DNA of 26,333 nt. Origin: Flavobacteriales bacterium (lineage in GTDB: Bacteria; Bacteroidota; Bacteroidia; Flavobacteriales_D; Sanyastnellaceae). The stretch covers positions 1-26,333 of the forward strand of contig DQRJ01000170.1 in the NCBI GenBank assembly GCA_015663855.1. Reading direction: 5' to 3'. Of this stretch, positions 1-7,485 are shown in pieces (the first letter of the stretch is position 1; the number at the start of each line of letters is the position of its first letter). A program made the position numbers and the translations under genes. The notes under the pieces are model-generated. The model saw nothing but the letters and a program-made list of their open reading frames with translations, was not told the origin of the DNA and searched no databases.

Positions 1-94
1 ACCCACTTACAAACACCAAACCGCCAGCTTTCACCGCTTGTGAGTAGGAAGCAACTGGCTTTGCTGCATCGTCTGTATGAAGGTGTTGTGTCAT
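1..94 (-). CDS. ridA: RidA family reactive imine/enamine deaminase, N-terminal fragment
   Basis: This is the first 31 codons of a minus-strand gene running off the left edge. The ATG is at 94-92. The translation begins MTQHLHTDDAAKPVASYSQA and continues VKAGGLVFVSG, which fits the RidA/YjgF N-terminus, where xPYSQAVxxGxxxFxSGQ is the family hallmark. RidA proteins are small cytosolic trimers that hydrolyse reactive enamines/imines such as 2-aminoacrylate released by PLP enzymes. The catalytic Arg and Glu lie downstream, outside the window. The gene is divergent from the glutamine amidotransferase at 137, with 42 bp between the start codons. Family assignment is good because the N-terminal motif is distinctive; completeness cannot be judged. 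Confidence 0.8.
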   Translation of the reverse strand, partial: MTQHLHTDDAAKPVASYSQAVKAGGLVFVSG

Positions 95-100
95 ATGGGA

Positions 101-108
101 TATATTTG
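101..108 (+). promoter_or_regulatory. Candidate Bacteroidetes -7 element for pabA/trpG
   Basis: TATATTTG fits the Bacteroidetes -7 consensus TAnnTTTG and lies 28 nt before the ATG at 137. No TTG is found at the usual 17-20 nt spacing; the nearest (86-88) is only 12 nt away. The call therefore rests on the -7 match alone. Confidence 0.3.
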
Positions 109-114
109 CGGCTA

Positions 115-128
115 ATTTGGGGCCAAAT
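115..128. promoter_or_regulatory. 14-bp inverted repeat between divergent ridA and pabA
   Basis: ATTTGG-GG-CCAAAT has perfect 6-bp arms around a 2-nt spacer. It lies just downstream of the candidate -7 element at 101-108, inside the 42-bp divergent gap, so it could act on both genes. A repressor site is possible but no regulator is identified. Too short and T-poor to be a terminator. Confidence 0.3.
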
Positions 129-136
129 CCCCTTAC

Positions 137-751
137 ATGCATATACTTCTCTTCGATAATCACGATTCTTTCACCTGGAATCTCGCACATGACCTTGAGC
201 GTGCTGGAGCAGAAGTGAGCGTGTTTAGGGCGGGAGACGTGAGTCGAAGCGTGTATTCATCTAATACGAACCTTCGTGATTTCATTTCCGGGTTTGATGG
301 CGTAGTGTTATCTCCTGGGCCGGGAATGCCTTCAGAAGCGCCAATGTTAATGGAGATTCTGGGGACAGCAATAGACCAGAAGAAGCCTATTCTAGGTGTG
401 TGTTTAGGTTTACAGGCTATTGTAGAACACTTCGGGGGGGAGTTGAGTAATATGGACGAAGTGAAGCACGGGAGAGTGACTAAAGTGGTTTGGTCTGAAG
501 ATGGAGACGAGGGGAAGGGCCTATTCAAAGACTTGAAATCTCCATTCGACGTGGGGCTATACCACAGCTGGGTTACGCTAGAAGAAGAATTGCCGGAAGT
601 TTTAAAGATCGAAGCCCGATCTGAACAGGGTTTTATCATGGCTTTACGACACGATTCCCTGCCCATATCGGGCCTCCAATTCCATCCTGAGTCTATACTC
701 ACCCCGGATGGGAGGGTGATCTTGAGTAATTGGCTTAGCGAACTAGCTTAG
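137..751 (+). CDS. pabA: Class I glutamine amidotransferase, PabA/TrpG type
   Basis: The 204-residue protein is the glutaminase subunit that passes ammonia to a chorismate-using partner (PabB for p-aminobenzoate/folate, TrpE for tryptophan). Visible signatures are the N-terminal LLFDNHDSFTWNL, the oxyanion segment LSPGPGMP (about 59-66), the nucleophile elbow GVCLGLQ with Cys89, and the catalytic His183/Glu185 in LQFHPES. Length is normal for the family. No trpE, pabB, trpD or trpC lies nearby. Isolation from a trp operon mildly favours PabA, but many bacteria use one amphibolic subunit for both pathways, so the symbol is tentative. It is convergent with the lipoprotein gene at 761-1336, with 9 bp between them. 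Confidence 0.85.
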   Translation: MHILLFDNHDSFTWNLAHDLERAGAEVSVFRAGDVSRSVYSSNTNLRDFISGFDGVVLSPGPGMPSEAPMLMEILGTAIDQKKPILGVCLGLQAIVEHFGGELSNMDEVKHGRVTKVVWSEDGDEGKGLFKDLKSPFDVGLYHSWVTLEEELPEVLKIEARSEQGFIMALRHDSLPISGLQFHPESILTPDGRVILSNWLSELA

Positions 752-760
752 AGAATGAGG

Positions 761-1336
761 CTAGTGAAGCTTATTCATCTCAGCCTCGAAAGTCTCTTTG
801 AAATTTTCATAGTTGTACTCAGCCATTATTCGCTCGTCCTTCGCAAGGCGTTCGTTATAGGCTTGGGCTACTTCTTCACCAGAAAGTTCAATCGCGATAT
901 AGCTTACAAATGAACCGTCTGGTTTTTGAGTTAGCTTCTCACACATGATGATTGCACCACGTAATTCTTGGTCTACAACCGTTCTTGCCAAATCGTTGAA
1001 TGTCTCAGTAACCTCTTCTTTGTTGTTGAACTTCGTTGAATTCACGTAGTTGTCTGTTACTACAGCAAGTGTAGCAGAGATGGTTCTCGCAAGGCGGTTT
1101 TCTGCATTCGAACGAGACATCTTCTTCGCGGTTTCGCGGCTCAAACTTTCGCCAGTAGCGGTAGCTCTAAAGTGCTTACTATCACTGTTGAATTCAGAAC
1201 CAGTACAGTACTCAATGATTTCAATTTCACCGTTTTGCGAAGGTGTAATTGCTTGCGAGCCCTTACAGCCTGCAAGTCCTATGGTGATTGCAAAAACTGC
1301 TATTCCAAGGGTTTGAATTTTATTATTCGTTTTCAT
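761..1336 (-). CDS. Small lipoprotein, third gene of the CsgG/LPP20-type operon
   Basis: The 191-residue protein has a hydrophobic signal and a lipobox LAGC with Cys24, so it should be acylated and membrane anchored. The mature part has alternating helices and strands: an Ala-rich helix around KMSRSNAENRLARTISATLA, then a strand ending VSYIAIEL. This ordering (repeated Ala helix, then a strand pair with ExxxAxxY) resembles LPP20/FlgP-like domains, as in the larger neighbour, but similarity is weak by eye. It is 53 bp downstream of the LPP20-like gene on the same strand, so probably the last gene of the unit. Exact function unknown. Confidence 0.6.
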   Translation of the reverse strand: MKTNNKIQTLGIAVFAITIGLAGCKGSQAITPSQNGEIEIIEYCTGSEFNSDSKHFRATATGESLSRETAKKMSRSNAENRLARTISATLAVVTDNYVNSTKFNNKEEVTETFNDLARTVVDQELRGAIIMCEKLTQKPDGSFVSYIAIELSGEEVAQAYNERLAKDERIMAEYNYENFKETFEAEMNKLH

Positions 1337-1389
1337 GATTAATGAATTTATTTCAAATGTTAATAGGCACAGACTGTGCCAAACTACAA

Positions 1390-2781
1390 TTATTTATAAA
1401 GCGCCTTCATAAAATTATCGATAAATCTTCCTTTTATCTCTGTACGTGCTTTTCTATATGCCTCATCTCCAGCCTTTCTTCTGTCTAGCTGAACACCTTT
1501 AATGCGTTCAAGATTCTTCTGAAGGATTAGTTTCCCCTCAGAATCTTTTAATTCGATGGTTGCGTTTAGGTAAGCGGTGTAAAACCCTGCTCCTTCTCCG
1601 CCCGCCTTAGTGTCTGAAAAAACAGTAAGACTAATTACGTCTGGTGAGTCAGTGTTTACAACGTCAACAATCTCCACGCCCTTTTCAATTAGAGCCGCTC
1701 TCAAGGCAGAAATCAATACCCCATCCTGCATTGTGCGGCCGAACATCTTTTCCTCACCGACCACATAAACTTGAGGTGCTTCAAGCGTAATAGGTAAAAT
1801 AAGAGGAGTTGAACTAAGATTCTTTACCAGTGGAGCAAGTGGACTCATAGGGCTCAGAACTTGTGCCAAACTAGAGATATTTACCTCGACCTTGATTTCA
1901 CTCCTCGTAGTTCCCGGATCGAATCCGTTTAATGGGATAATTGCTTTTCCGTTGCCTGAAGTTGAGGTGCGCCCACGATTAATGATTTCACCTCTGCTGT
2001 AGGAGTATTTAAGAGGCATTCCAGAAATAAAATCTACGGATTTGACATCAACGACAAGTTCGCCTGCATAACCGTCATTAAGAGTGAGTATGATTTCAGA
2101 TGACGCCGAAATTTCAATACCAGCAATTCCATCAGAAACTCCGTTTAACAAAGCTCTGTCCAAATCAAACTCGATTCCATCATCTCCCGTATATGGGTTC
2201 AGCTCGCCTAAATACTTAGACATCACATCAAGCCCCATCAAATACCTTTCTATAGCTATAGAAATTGCACCTTCTGATTTTTTGCGTTCAGCATCTAAAA
2301 AATGTCCATATGCAATACCCAAAGTGACGCGTTTTCTTTCGGCTAATATCCTTGCGTATTCCGATTTCGAAAGTCTGAAGTAAACAAACACCTCGTTTTC
2401 GTTCTCGAATTGGTCTACTAAAGTAAAGCCCTCAAGATCTTCACTTACCGCCGTCTCGATATTAGAAGCGAAGCTCTCCTCAACCCATTTGTTCACCTGC
2501 AGTGTCGAAAGCACGGATGAAGATGAGACCTTAACTCTTATCTCCCTAGCGAGTGAATTGAGGGCGTTTTCTTTTGCTACTTCTACAGCAGTGTATGGAA
2601 AATCCACTTTTGAAACTCCTGCAATTCCGATGTAATATGATGAGTCTATAGGTCTTTCATAAGTCCAAACAGGTATTATCTCGCCCCCTCCCTTATTCAC
2701 AGCACACCCACTACCTATCGTAATTACGAATAGAAGTAGAAACGCCCTAGAGAATGAAAGATGTAATAATATTCGTCTCAT
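1390..2781 (-). CDS. LPP20-family outer membrane lipoprotein, two-domain
   Basis: The 463-residue protein has a signal peptide with lipobox GSGC (Cys26). Residues about 36-165 fit the LPP20 family: PVWTYERP, then YYIGIAGVSK, then an Ala-rich helix with NALNSLAREIRVKVSS and the strand EVFVYFRLSKSEY. The C-terminal half is Ig/beta-rich (about 220-330). It ends in a segment (about 340-460) with SALRAALIEKGVEIVD and VISLTVFSD, reminiscent of the ligand-binding folds of CsgG- and FlgT-type proteins. It follows the CsgG-like gene by 10 bp and precedes the small lipoprotein, so the three are probably co-transcribed. Related LPP20/CsgG sets in flagellated proteobacteria build outer-membrane rings (FlgO/FlgP/FlgT). 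No flagellar gene is visible here, so the role is unknown. Confidence 0.7.
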   Translation of the reverse strand: MRRILLHLSFSRAFLLLFVITIGSGCAVNKGGGEIIPVWTYERPIDSSYYIGIAGVSKVDFPYTAVEVAKENALNSLAREIRVKVSSSSVLSTLQVNKWVEESFASNIETAVSEDLEGFTLVDQFENENEVFVYFRLSKSEYARILAERKRVTLGIAYGHFLDAERKKSEGAISIAIERYLMGLDVMSKYLGELNPYTGDDGIEFDLDRALLNGVSDGIAGIEISASSEIILTLNDGYAGELVVDVKSVDFISGMPLKYSYSRGEIINRGRTSTSGNGKAIIPLNGFDPGTTRSEIKVEVNISSLAQVLSPMSPLAPLVKNLSSTPLILPITLEAPQVYVVGEEKMFGRTMQDGVLISALRAALIEKGVEIVDVVNTDSPDVISLTVFSDTKAGGEGAGFYTAYLNATIELKDSEGKLILQKNLERIKGVQLDRRKAGDEAYRKARTEIKGRFIDNFMKALYK

Positions 2782-2791
2782 TTTAACCGAT

Positions 2792-4177
2792 TTACTTTAC
2801 TCTATCTCTTAGGATAGATTCTATTTCTAGTAAAACTTTAGATGAAATACTTAACGTTACTATGTCGGCCAAAACATTATCGTTTTTCAGATCCCTTCGT
2901 TCCCCCATTAAAGCCATTAATTCGTTATGAAGCCTACCCGATGTGTTTACCGACCCGTTTGTATGGGCTCCGTATAGTTTTCGGGCGTTACCACTATATT
3001 TCACATAACGAACATCATCGGCAGAGTTAGCTCGCATAGTTTTACTAGAAAGTATCGCCCCGGTCTCCATCGAAATGAGCTTTAGAGTAAATGACATCGA
3101 CACCTCAGCTGACTGATAGTACTCGGTATATCCGACCGATCTATATTTTACTTCGTAGTGCTTTTTCCCTTCGGAATCAACTGTTTCGATTTGGTATTTT
3201 TCGTACCCTCTCTTATTATCGTGTCTAAGTGGTGTTGTAGAAACGCTACATTGAGTGACGGTTCCTTTTAAGATCGCTTTAGCGCCTAAAAGCGATCCGA
3301 TCTCTAGTTCAGACCCAGAAGTAAGCCCGCTCAGTTCGAGATGTTGTTCCTGAAGTATTAACTCGAGCGACTCTCTATCGACTACGGTCAAAAATGGATC
3401 GGTCGATCCTAATAGCGCCTGTTCTACGTACGAGCTAAGCTTCGTATGAACGTTTCTTCGATTCGAGCCATTTTTAAAAGTCATCAAAGCGATAGTGTAA
3501 CGCCCTGTAACTAGCGCTTCTTCGCGCCTCTCCTCAGCATCTTCGAACGATGAATCTCGGGTCACCACATCATTGTATAATTCGTAAGCTGTTCGAAATA
3601 ACTCCTCCGACATCGCCTCGTTACCAGACTCGTACTTGGGTTTGCAATACGAATAATCACCAAGTTGTTCGGCATCCTTATAGCCAGGTACTAACGATGT
3701 TATTTCTTCGAAAAGATTTAAAGCCTTAGAGTAGTTTCTGCTTTCTAGATGTTCGTTAGCAACGTTATATAGCTCTTCTACGTGAGCGTTTTTCACGTTT
3801 TCATATAAAGCTCGTTTCGCTTCAGGGAACGCAAGAACTACCCCGCGAGATTCAACTTTTTTGTAAAAGCTGTCTGCAGATTTGAAGCTAGAGATTGCAG
3901 ATTCTCTATCCTTTCGGGTAAGGGCCTCGTCGAAAGCGGCGAGATGGCGTGCAAGAATGATTTGGCCTGTACGCTTCAAGCCACTCAATGCATCAGTGTT
4001 CTCAGGCTTTTTCGACAAAGCTGTGAAATAATAATCAGCGGCCTGATCCATCATGCCAGCAGCTTCCATCTGAGCGCCTTTCTTTACGTAAGCCTTAGCC
4101 CCATTACATCCGGTGATAAAAATGCTTAATGTGAAAGCAGAGAATAATAAAGCGAGAAATGATAATTTTATTTTCAT
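2792..4177 (-). CDS. CsgG/HfaB-like lipoprotein with N-terminal TPR-like region
   Basis: The 461-residue protein has a signal peptide with lipobox ITGC (Cys24). Residues about 30-220 contain helical TPR-like units, for example AAGMMDQAADYYFTALSKKP and NYSKALNLFEEITSL. From about 228 a CsgG-like domain begins: YTIALMTFKN, then FLTVVDRESLELILQEQHLE, then GSLLGAKAILKGTVTQ, then VSMSFTLKLISMETGAILSS. The VxDRxxLexILxEQ...GxLLGAxxilxGtV string is the family hallmark. CsgG proteins form outer-membrane secretion pores or periplasmic rings. Here the domain carries a long helical extension and partners LPP20-like lipoproteins rather than csgABEF. First gene of the minus-strand operon. Confidence 0.75.
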   Translation of the reverse strand: MKIKLSFLALLFSAFTLSIFITGCNGAKAYVKKGAQMEAAGMMDQAADYYFTALSKKPENTDALSGLKRTGQIILARHLAAFDEALTRKDRESAISSFKSADSFYKKVESRGVVLAFPEAKRALYENVKNAHVEELYNVANEHLESRNYSKALNLFEEITSLVPGYKDAEQLGDYSYCKPKYESGNEAMSEELFRTAYELYNDVVTRDSSFEDAEERREEALVTGRYTIALMTFKNGSNRRNVHTKLSSYVEQALLGSTDPFLTVVDRESLELILQEQHLELSGLTSGSELEIGSLLGAKAILKGTVTQCSVSTTPLRHDNKRGYEKYQIETVDSEGKKHYEVKYRSVGYTEYYQSAEVSMSFTLKLISMETGAILSSKTMRANSADDVRYVKYSGNARKLYGAHTNGSVNTSGRLHNELMALMGERRDLKNDNVLADIVTLSISSKVLLEIESILRDRVK

Positions 4178-4194
4178 AATGTTCTAATTCGTTG

Positions 4195-4202
4195 GCAAGA
4201 TA
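4195..4202 (-). promoter_or_regulatory. Candidate -7 element upstream of the CsgG-like operon
   Basis: On the minus strand this reads TATCTTGC, a two-mismatch relative of TAnnTTTG, 17 nt before the ATG at 4177. No TTG is found at 17-20 nt spacing. The same octamer occurs in front of the divergent gene at 4303. Confidence 0.25.
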
Positions 4203-4244
4203 TGCTTTGTAGCTTTTGTTAAGAAAACAATATGTGTGCCATAG

Positions 4245-4273
4245 TTGAATGTGCAGTGTGAAATGTATCTTGC
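4245..4273 (+). promoter_or_regulatory. Candidate promoter for the saccharopine dehydrogenase-like gene
   Basis: TTG (4245-4247), 18 nt spacer, then TATCTTGC (4266-4273). The spacing fits the Bacteroidetes promoter but the -7 box is imperfect. It predicts a leader of about 25 nt before the ATG at 4303. Confidence 0.35.
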
Positions 4274-4302
4274 TGAGTTATATAACGAGAAAAATTTCTT
4301 AA

Positions 4303-5643
4303 ATGAAGTCTATTTTAGTTTTAGGTGCAGGAAGGTCGTGTAGCACGCTGATTAAGAGGCTGTTGTCGAGGGCTGATGAATGTGGGTGGAAGGTTGTGGT
4401 GGGGGATATCGACCTCGATGTAGCTGTTCAAAAAATTGCAGGTCATCCTATGGGAGAAGCCTTTCAGCTTTCAGCAACCGACAATGAAGAACGCGATAAA
4501 AGAATTGCAGTATCCGATATTGTAATGTCTATGGTTCCGCCATTTCTTCACGCTAGCGTTGCTAAAGTTGCGATTGCTGCTGGAGTGCCTGTTATTACAC
4601 CGAGCTATTTAAGCCCAGAAATGGATGCATTAGATGAGGCAGCGAAAGAGGCGGGTGTACTAGTTCTTAACGAAATTGGTCTCGATCCTGGCATAGATCA
4701 CATGAGTGCGATGCAGGTAATTGACGAGATAAAAGCTGATGGTGGTAAAATGATAGGATTTGAATCTTATTGTGGAGGGCTTGTTGCTACAGAGTCTGAT
4801 AATAACCCGTGGCACTATAAAATTTCATGGAATCCAAGAAACATAGTTCTTGCAGGTCAAGGAGGGTCTGCAACTTTTAAGGATAATGGTAGAATTAAAC
4901 TCGAGCCACCTCATAGAGTATTTCGTCGTTTAAGACCCGTAGATATTGATGGGTGTCTATATAAAGGGTATCCTAACCGTGACTCTTTGGCTTATGAAGA
5001 TATCTACAATCTTAAGGACGTTAAAACTTTAATAAGAGGTACGCTAAGAGTCGATGGGTTTTGTAGGTCGTGGGATATTTTAGTTCAGTTGGGAATGGTT
5101 CGAGATGATGTGCATCTGGTTTGGGACGAGGGGATTTCTTGGAGCGAGTGGACGAGATCTTTCCTTCCAGCTTCGACAGCTTCTATGACCGTGTCGGATG
5201 CGATAAACTCGACTGTTGTGAGCGATCACGAAACGAACGAACGTCTAGAGTGGCTCGGGCTATTCGATTTGGAATGTGGCCCTTCTATAACAAGTGGCAC
5301 ACCAGCCCAAATCATTGAAGCGCTACTCGTGGATAAATGGGTTTTAGATGATGGCGACAGAGATATGGTCGTTATGTGGCATAGATTCGAGTTCGAAAAA
5401 GACGGAAAAAGATTTGAGAAAACCTCTCAGTTCTCGTTAGAAGGCACGGACTCAATTTACACTGCAATGTCTGATACTGTGGGTCTTCCTATGGCTCTTG
5501 CTGCGGAGCATATGCTTGTTGGAGGAGGGTTTGGTCGCGTAGGAGTAGAAATTCCCGTATCTTCGGTTTACTATGAGCCTTTACTACCAAAGCTAAAAGA
5601 GCTTGGAATTGTATTTAAAGAAAATTTACGAGAAATAGAGTAA
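4303..5643 (+). CDS. Saccharopine dehydrogenase-like NAD(P) oxidoreductase
   Basis: The 446-residue protein begins with a Rossmann motif, VLGAGRSCSTLI. It then shows the saccharopine dehydrogenase pattern: DIVMSMVPPFLHASVAKVAI, then PVITPSYLSPEM, then LVLNEIGLDPGIDHMSAMQV, and a C-terminal domain containing FESYCGGL and MSDTVGLPMALAAEHML. The NEIGLDPGIDHM block is typical of LYS9-type glutamate-forming saccharopine dehydrogenases and their relatives, which interconvert saccharopine and 2-aminoadipate semialdehyde plus glutamate. No lysine-ketoglutarate reductase or other lysine gene lies nearby, so biosynthetic or degradative use cannot be decided. It is followed after 4 bp by an unknown gene. 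The start is the first ATG. Confidence 0.85.
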   Translation: MKSILVLGAGRSCSTLIKRLLSRADECGWKVVVGDIDLDVAVQKIAGHPMGEAFQLSATDNEERDKRIAVSDIVMSMVPPFLHASVAKVAIAAGVPVITPSYLSPEMDALDEAAKEAGVLVLNEIGLDPGIDHMSAMQVIDEIKADGGKMIGFESYCGGLVATESDNNPWHYKISWNPRNIVLAGQGGSATFKDNGRIKLEPPHRVFRRLRPVDIDGCLYKGYPNRDSLAYEDIYNLKDVKTLIRGTLRVDGFCRSWDILVQLGMVRDDVHLVWDEGISWSEWTRSFLPASTASMTVSDAINSTVVSDHETNERLEWLGLFDLECGPSITSGTPAQIIEALLVDKWVLDDGDRDMVVMWHRFEFEKDGKRFEKTSQFSLEGTDSIYTAMSDTVGLPMALAAEHMLVGGGFGRVGVEIPVSSVYYEPLLPKLKELGIVFKENLREIE

Positions 5644-5647
5644 AAGA

Positions 5648-6082
5648 ATGATTTTCTCAGCAACATCCCTTGTGCCGTGGTGGTGTTTTGTATGCATCAT
5701 TTGTGGTAGTGTGCCTGAATGGCCAGAGGGGGGAGTTGCTAATCGTGATTGGGTGGTCGAAGCATTAGAGTGGAGACTAGATAGAGGAGTAGGGAGGTGT
5801 AAGGACGTTATGCCCGTCATCGATGCGTGGACTTTAGAGTGGATCGCTAATAGTTCGGAGATTCGAGTGGAGATTCAAACTGAGAAATGGCCGGTTTTTA
5901 CAGCGGAGCCGAAATTACAAGGGCCTTTAATCCAAATCATGGCTCTTGAAGAATTAAAAGGTCGAGACTACAACGCAGAGCGAATTTTGAGGAAACTAAG
6001 GAGATTTGCAAGGAAGAGCGATGGGGTTTGGTCTGAAGAATTGAAAGAAAAATTCGAGGAAACAAAGAATTTAGGTAAGTAA
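5648..6082 (+). CDS. Unknown 144-residue protein co-transcribed with the dehydrogenase
   Basis: Not recognised. It begins 4 bp after the dehydrogenase stop and its own stop touches a strong terminator, so the two genes look like one transcript. The N-terminus (about 5-20) is a short hydrophobic Trp/Cys-rich stretch, PWWCFVCIICG, possibly a signal or anchor. The remainder is charged and helical, with WxxEALEWRLDRGVG, LQGPLIQIMALEELKGRDYN and a basic tail RILRKLRRFARK. If the N-terminal stretch is not membrane inserted, translation could start later. Coding status is supported by spacing and by continuous reading up to the terminator; function is unknown. Confidence 0.55.
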   Translation: MIFSATSLVPWWCFVCIICGSVPEWPEGGVANRDWVVEALEWRLDRGVGRCKDVMPVIDAWTLEWIANSSEIRVEIQTEKWPVFTAEPKLQGPLIQIMALEELKGRDYNAERILRKLRRFARKSDGVWSEELKEKFEETKNLGK

Positions 6083-6109
6083 AGAGGGGACCGAAGCCCC
6101 CTCTTATTT
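6082..6109 (+). terminator. Rho-independent terminator after the dehydrogenase unit
   Basis: AAGAGGGG (6082-6089) pairs perfectly with CCCCTCTT (6098-6105) around the loop ACCGAAGC, followed by ATTTT. The stem begins inside the stop codon region of the preceding gene. Confidence 0.8.
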
Positions 6110-6224
6110 TAGATCCCCTCTAATCCATTCAAGGTTTGCAAGTGTGTACATAAATACGGGCCAAGATGGAGAAGGTTACATAAAGTGTGATTATTTTTTT
6201 AAGAAAACTCTAATAAAATAAACT

Positions 6225-6232
6225 TAATTTCG
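6225..6232 (+). promoter_or_regulatory. -7 element of ispH, 4 nt before the start codon
   Basis: TAATTTCG matches the TAnnTTCG variant of the Bacteroidetes -7 box and ends exactly 4 nt before ATG at 6237. No TTG is found at 17-20 nt; an oligo-T run lies farther upstream. It predicts a leaderless or almost leaderless transcript. Confidence 0.45.
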
Positions 6233-6236
6233 CGGT

Positions 6237-7448
6237 ATGCGCAGTTTCGATATTCCAGATCACTTTAAGAGCCCCATCATCAGTAGGGTCAAGGCACACC
6301 GTAAAGCTATGGATGCCAGAAAGTTGGACTTTTCGCCGTCTGTTCTTGATTTCGGTGCTGTTAAGATTCAACTCGCGAGGCATTTCGGGTTCTGTTTCGG
6401 TGTAGAAAATGCAATTGAGATTTCATATAAAGCGATTTTCGAGAATCCAGGCAAGCATATTTTTCTTCTAAGCCAAATGATTCACAACCCCGAGGTGAAC
6501 GAAGATCTATTGAGCCGAGGGGTGAAGTTCTTGATGGATACTGGGGGGAACGAAATTACTCCGATGAGTGAAGTGCAAAGTGAAGACGTAGTTATTATAC
6601 CGGCTTTCGGGACGACGTTAGAAACTGAGGCACTTCTTAAGGAAATCGGAGTTGATATTAAAAAGTACGATACGACTTGCCCGTTCGTAGAGCGAGTGTG
6701 GAAACGATCTTCGAAACTTGGGGGCGATGATTTTACTGTCGTAATTCACGGGAAGCCGACTCACGAAGAGACGAGGGCTACATTTTCGCACGCTTCGAAT
6801 GCCGGCCCCGCTCTAATAGTGTCAGATCGTGAGGAGGCCGTGATTCTAGCTGAAATTATCAAAGGAACGAGGCCGAGGTCCGATTTTGATCCGATTTTCA
6901 AGGGTAGAACAAGCGATGGGTTTGATTTGGTCAAAGACTTGGAAAAAATCGGCGTTGTGAACCAAACAACAATGATTGCATCCGAAACTCAAGAAATTGC
7001 AGATATTTTGAAAGCTGCAGCTTCAGATTTTGCAAACACAAAGGATACTCTTTGCTATGCTACGAACGATAATCAGAAAGCGACCTTGGGAGCTTTAGAA
7101 GAGGGCGGTGCTGATTTAGTTGTCGTGGTAGGGGGGTATAATAGCTCTAATACGACTCATATTGTAGAAATTTGTGAGAAGCATAAGCCTACATTTTTTA
7201 TTCGAAACGAGTTAGAATGGGAAGAAAATGGTTCGTTAAATCACTTTAATATTGTGACCAAGAAACGAGAGAACTATCCGAACTTTCTTCGTGGAGAACC
7301 ATCGCAAATGCCCGAAATTCCTACGATTTTAATTACGAGCGGAGCTTCTTGTCCCGACGCATCTATGGAAAGGGTGCTGCTTAAAATTCTCGAAAAATTT
7401 CCCGAGTCAAAAGATGTTGAATCAGTGTTGACTATTTGGGAGTCATAA
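6237..7448 (+). CDS. ispH: 4-hydroxy-3-methylbut-2-enyl diphosphate reductase (HMBPP reductase)
   Basis: The cytosolic [4Fe-4S] enzyme catalyses the last MEP-pathway step, reducing HMBPP to IPP and DMAPP. The three cluster cysteines are visible: Cys53 in GFCFGVENA, Cys148 in DTTCPFV and Cys273 in LCYATNDNQKAT. His83 (MIHNPEV), the HGKPTHEET segment (171-179, His/Glu substrate and proton-relay region) and SNTTHI near 304-309 complete the active site. At 403 residues it is of the long type found in Bacteroidetes, cyanobacteria and plants rather than the roughly 315-residue enterobacterial type. It has about 40 extra residues at the N-terminus and insertions in the middle. The start is supported by a -7 box 4 nt upstream. 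idi lies about 5 kb away. Confidence 0.95.
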   Translation: MRSFDIPDHFKSPIISRVKAHRKAMDARKLDFSPSVLDFGAVKIQLARHFGFCFGVENAIEISYKAIFENPGKHIFLLSQMIHNPEVNEDLLSRGVKFLMDTGGNEITPMSEVQSEDVVIIPAFGTTLETEALLKEIGVDIKKYDTTCPFVERVWKRSSKLGGDDFTVVIHGKPTHEETRATFSHASNAGPALIVSDREEAVILAEIIKGTRPRSDFDPIFKGRTSDGFDLVKDLEKIGVVNQTTMIASETQEIADILKAAASDFANTKDTLCYATNDNQKATLGALEEGGADLVVVVGGYNSSNTTHIVEICEKHKPTFFIRNELEWEENGSLNHFNIVTKKRENYPNFLRGEPSQMPEIPTILITSGASCPDASMERVLLKILEKFPESKDVESVLTIWES

Positions 7449-7473
7449 CTTCTCTTTACCCCGTCTCTACTCG

Positions 7474-7481
7474 TACATTCG
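7474..7481 (+). promoter_or_regulatory. -7 element for the mutL cluster, 4 nt before ATG
   Basis: TACATTCG (TAnnTTCG variant) ends 4 nt before ATG at 7486, as for ispH and the DMT gene. No clear TTG at 17-20 nt. Predicts a leaderless mRNA for the small membrane protein/mutL run. Confidence 0.4.
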
Positions 7482-7485
7482 TTAC

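Noticed and set aside
434..440. Run of seven G in pabA as a phase-variable tract
   Set aside because: It encodes ordinary Gly-Gly in an intact frame of a housekeeping gene; the run is short.
742..765. ACTAGC/GCTAGT hairpin between pabA and the convergent lipoprotein as terminator
   Set aside because: Only six pairs, a 12-nt loop and no T run on either side.
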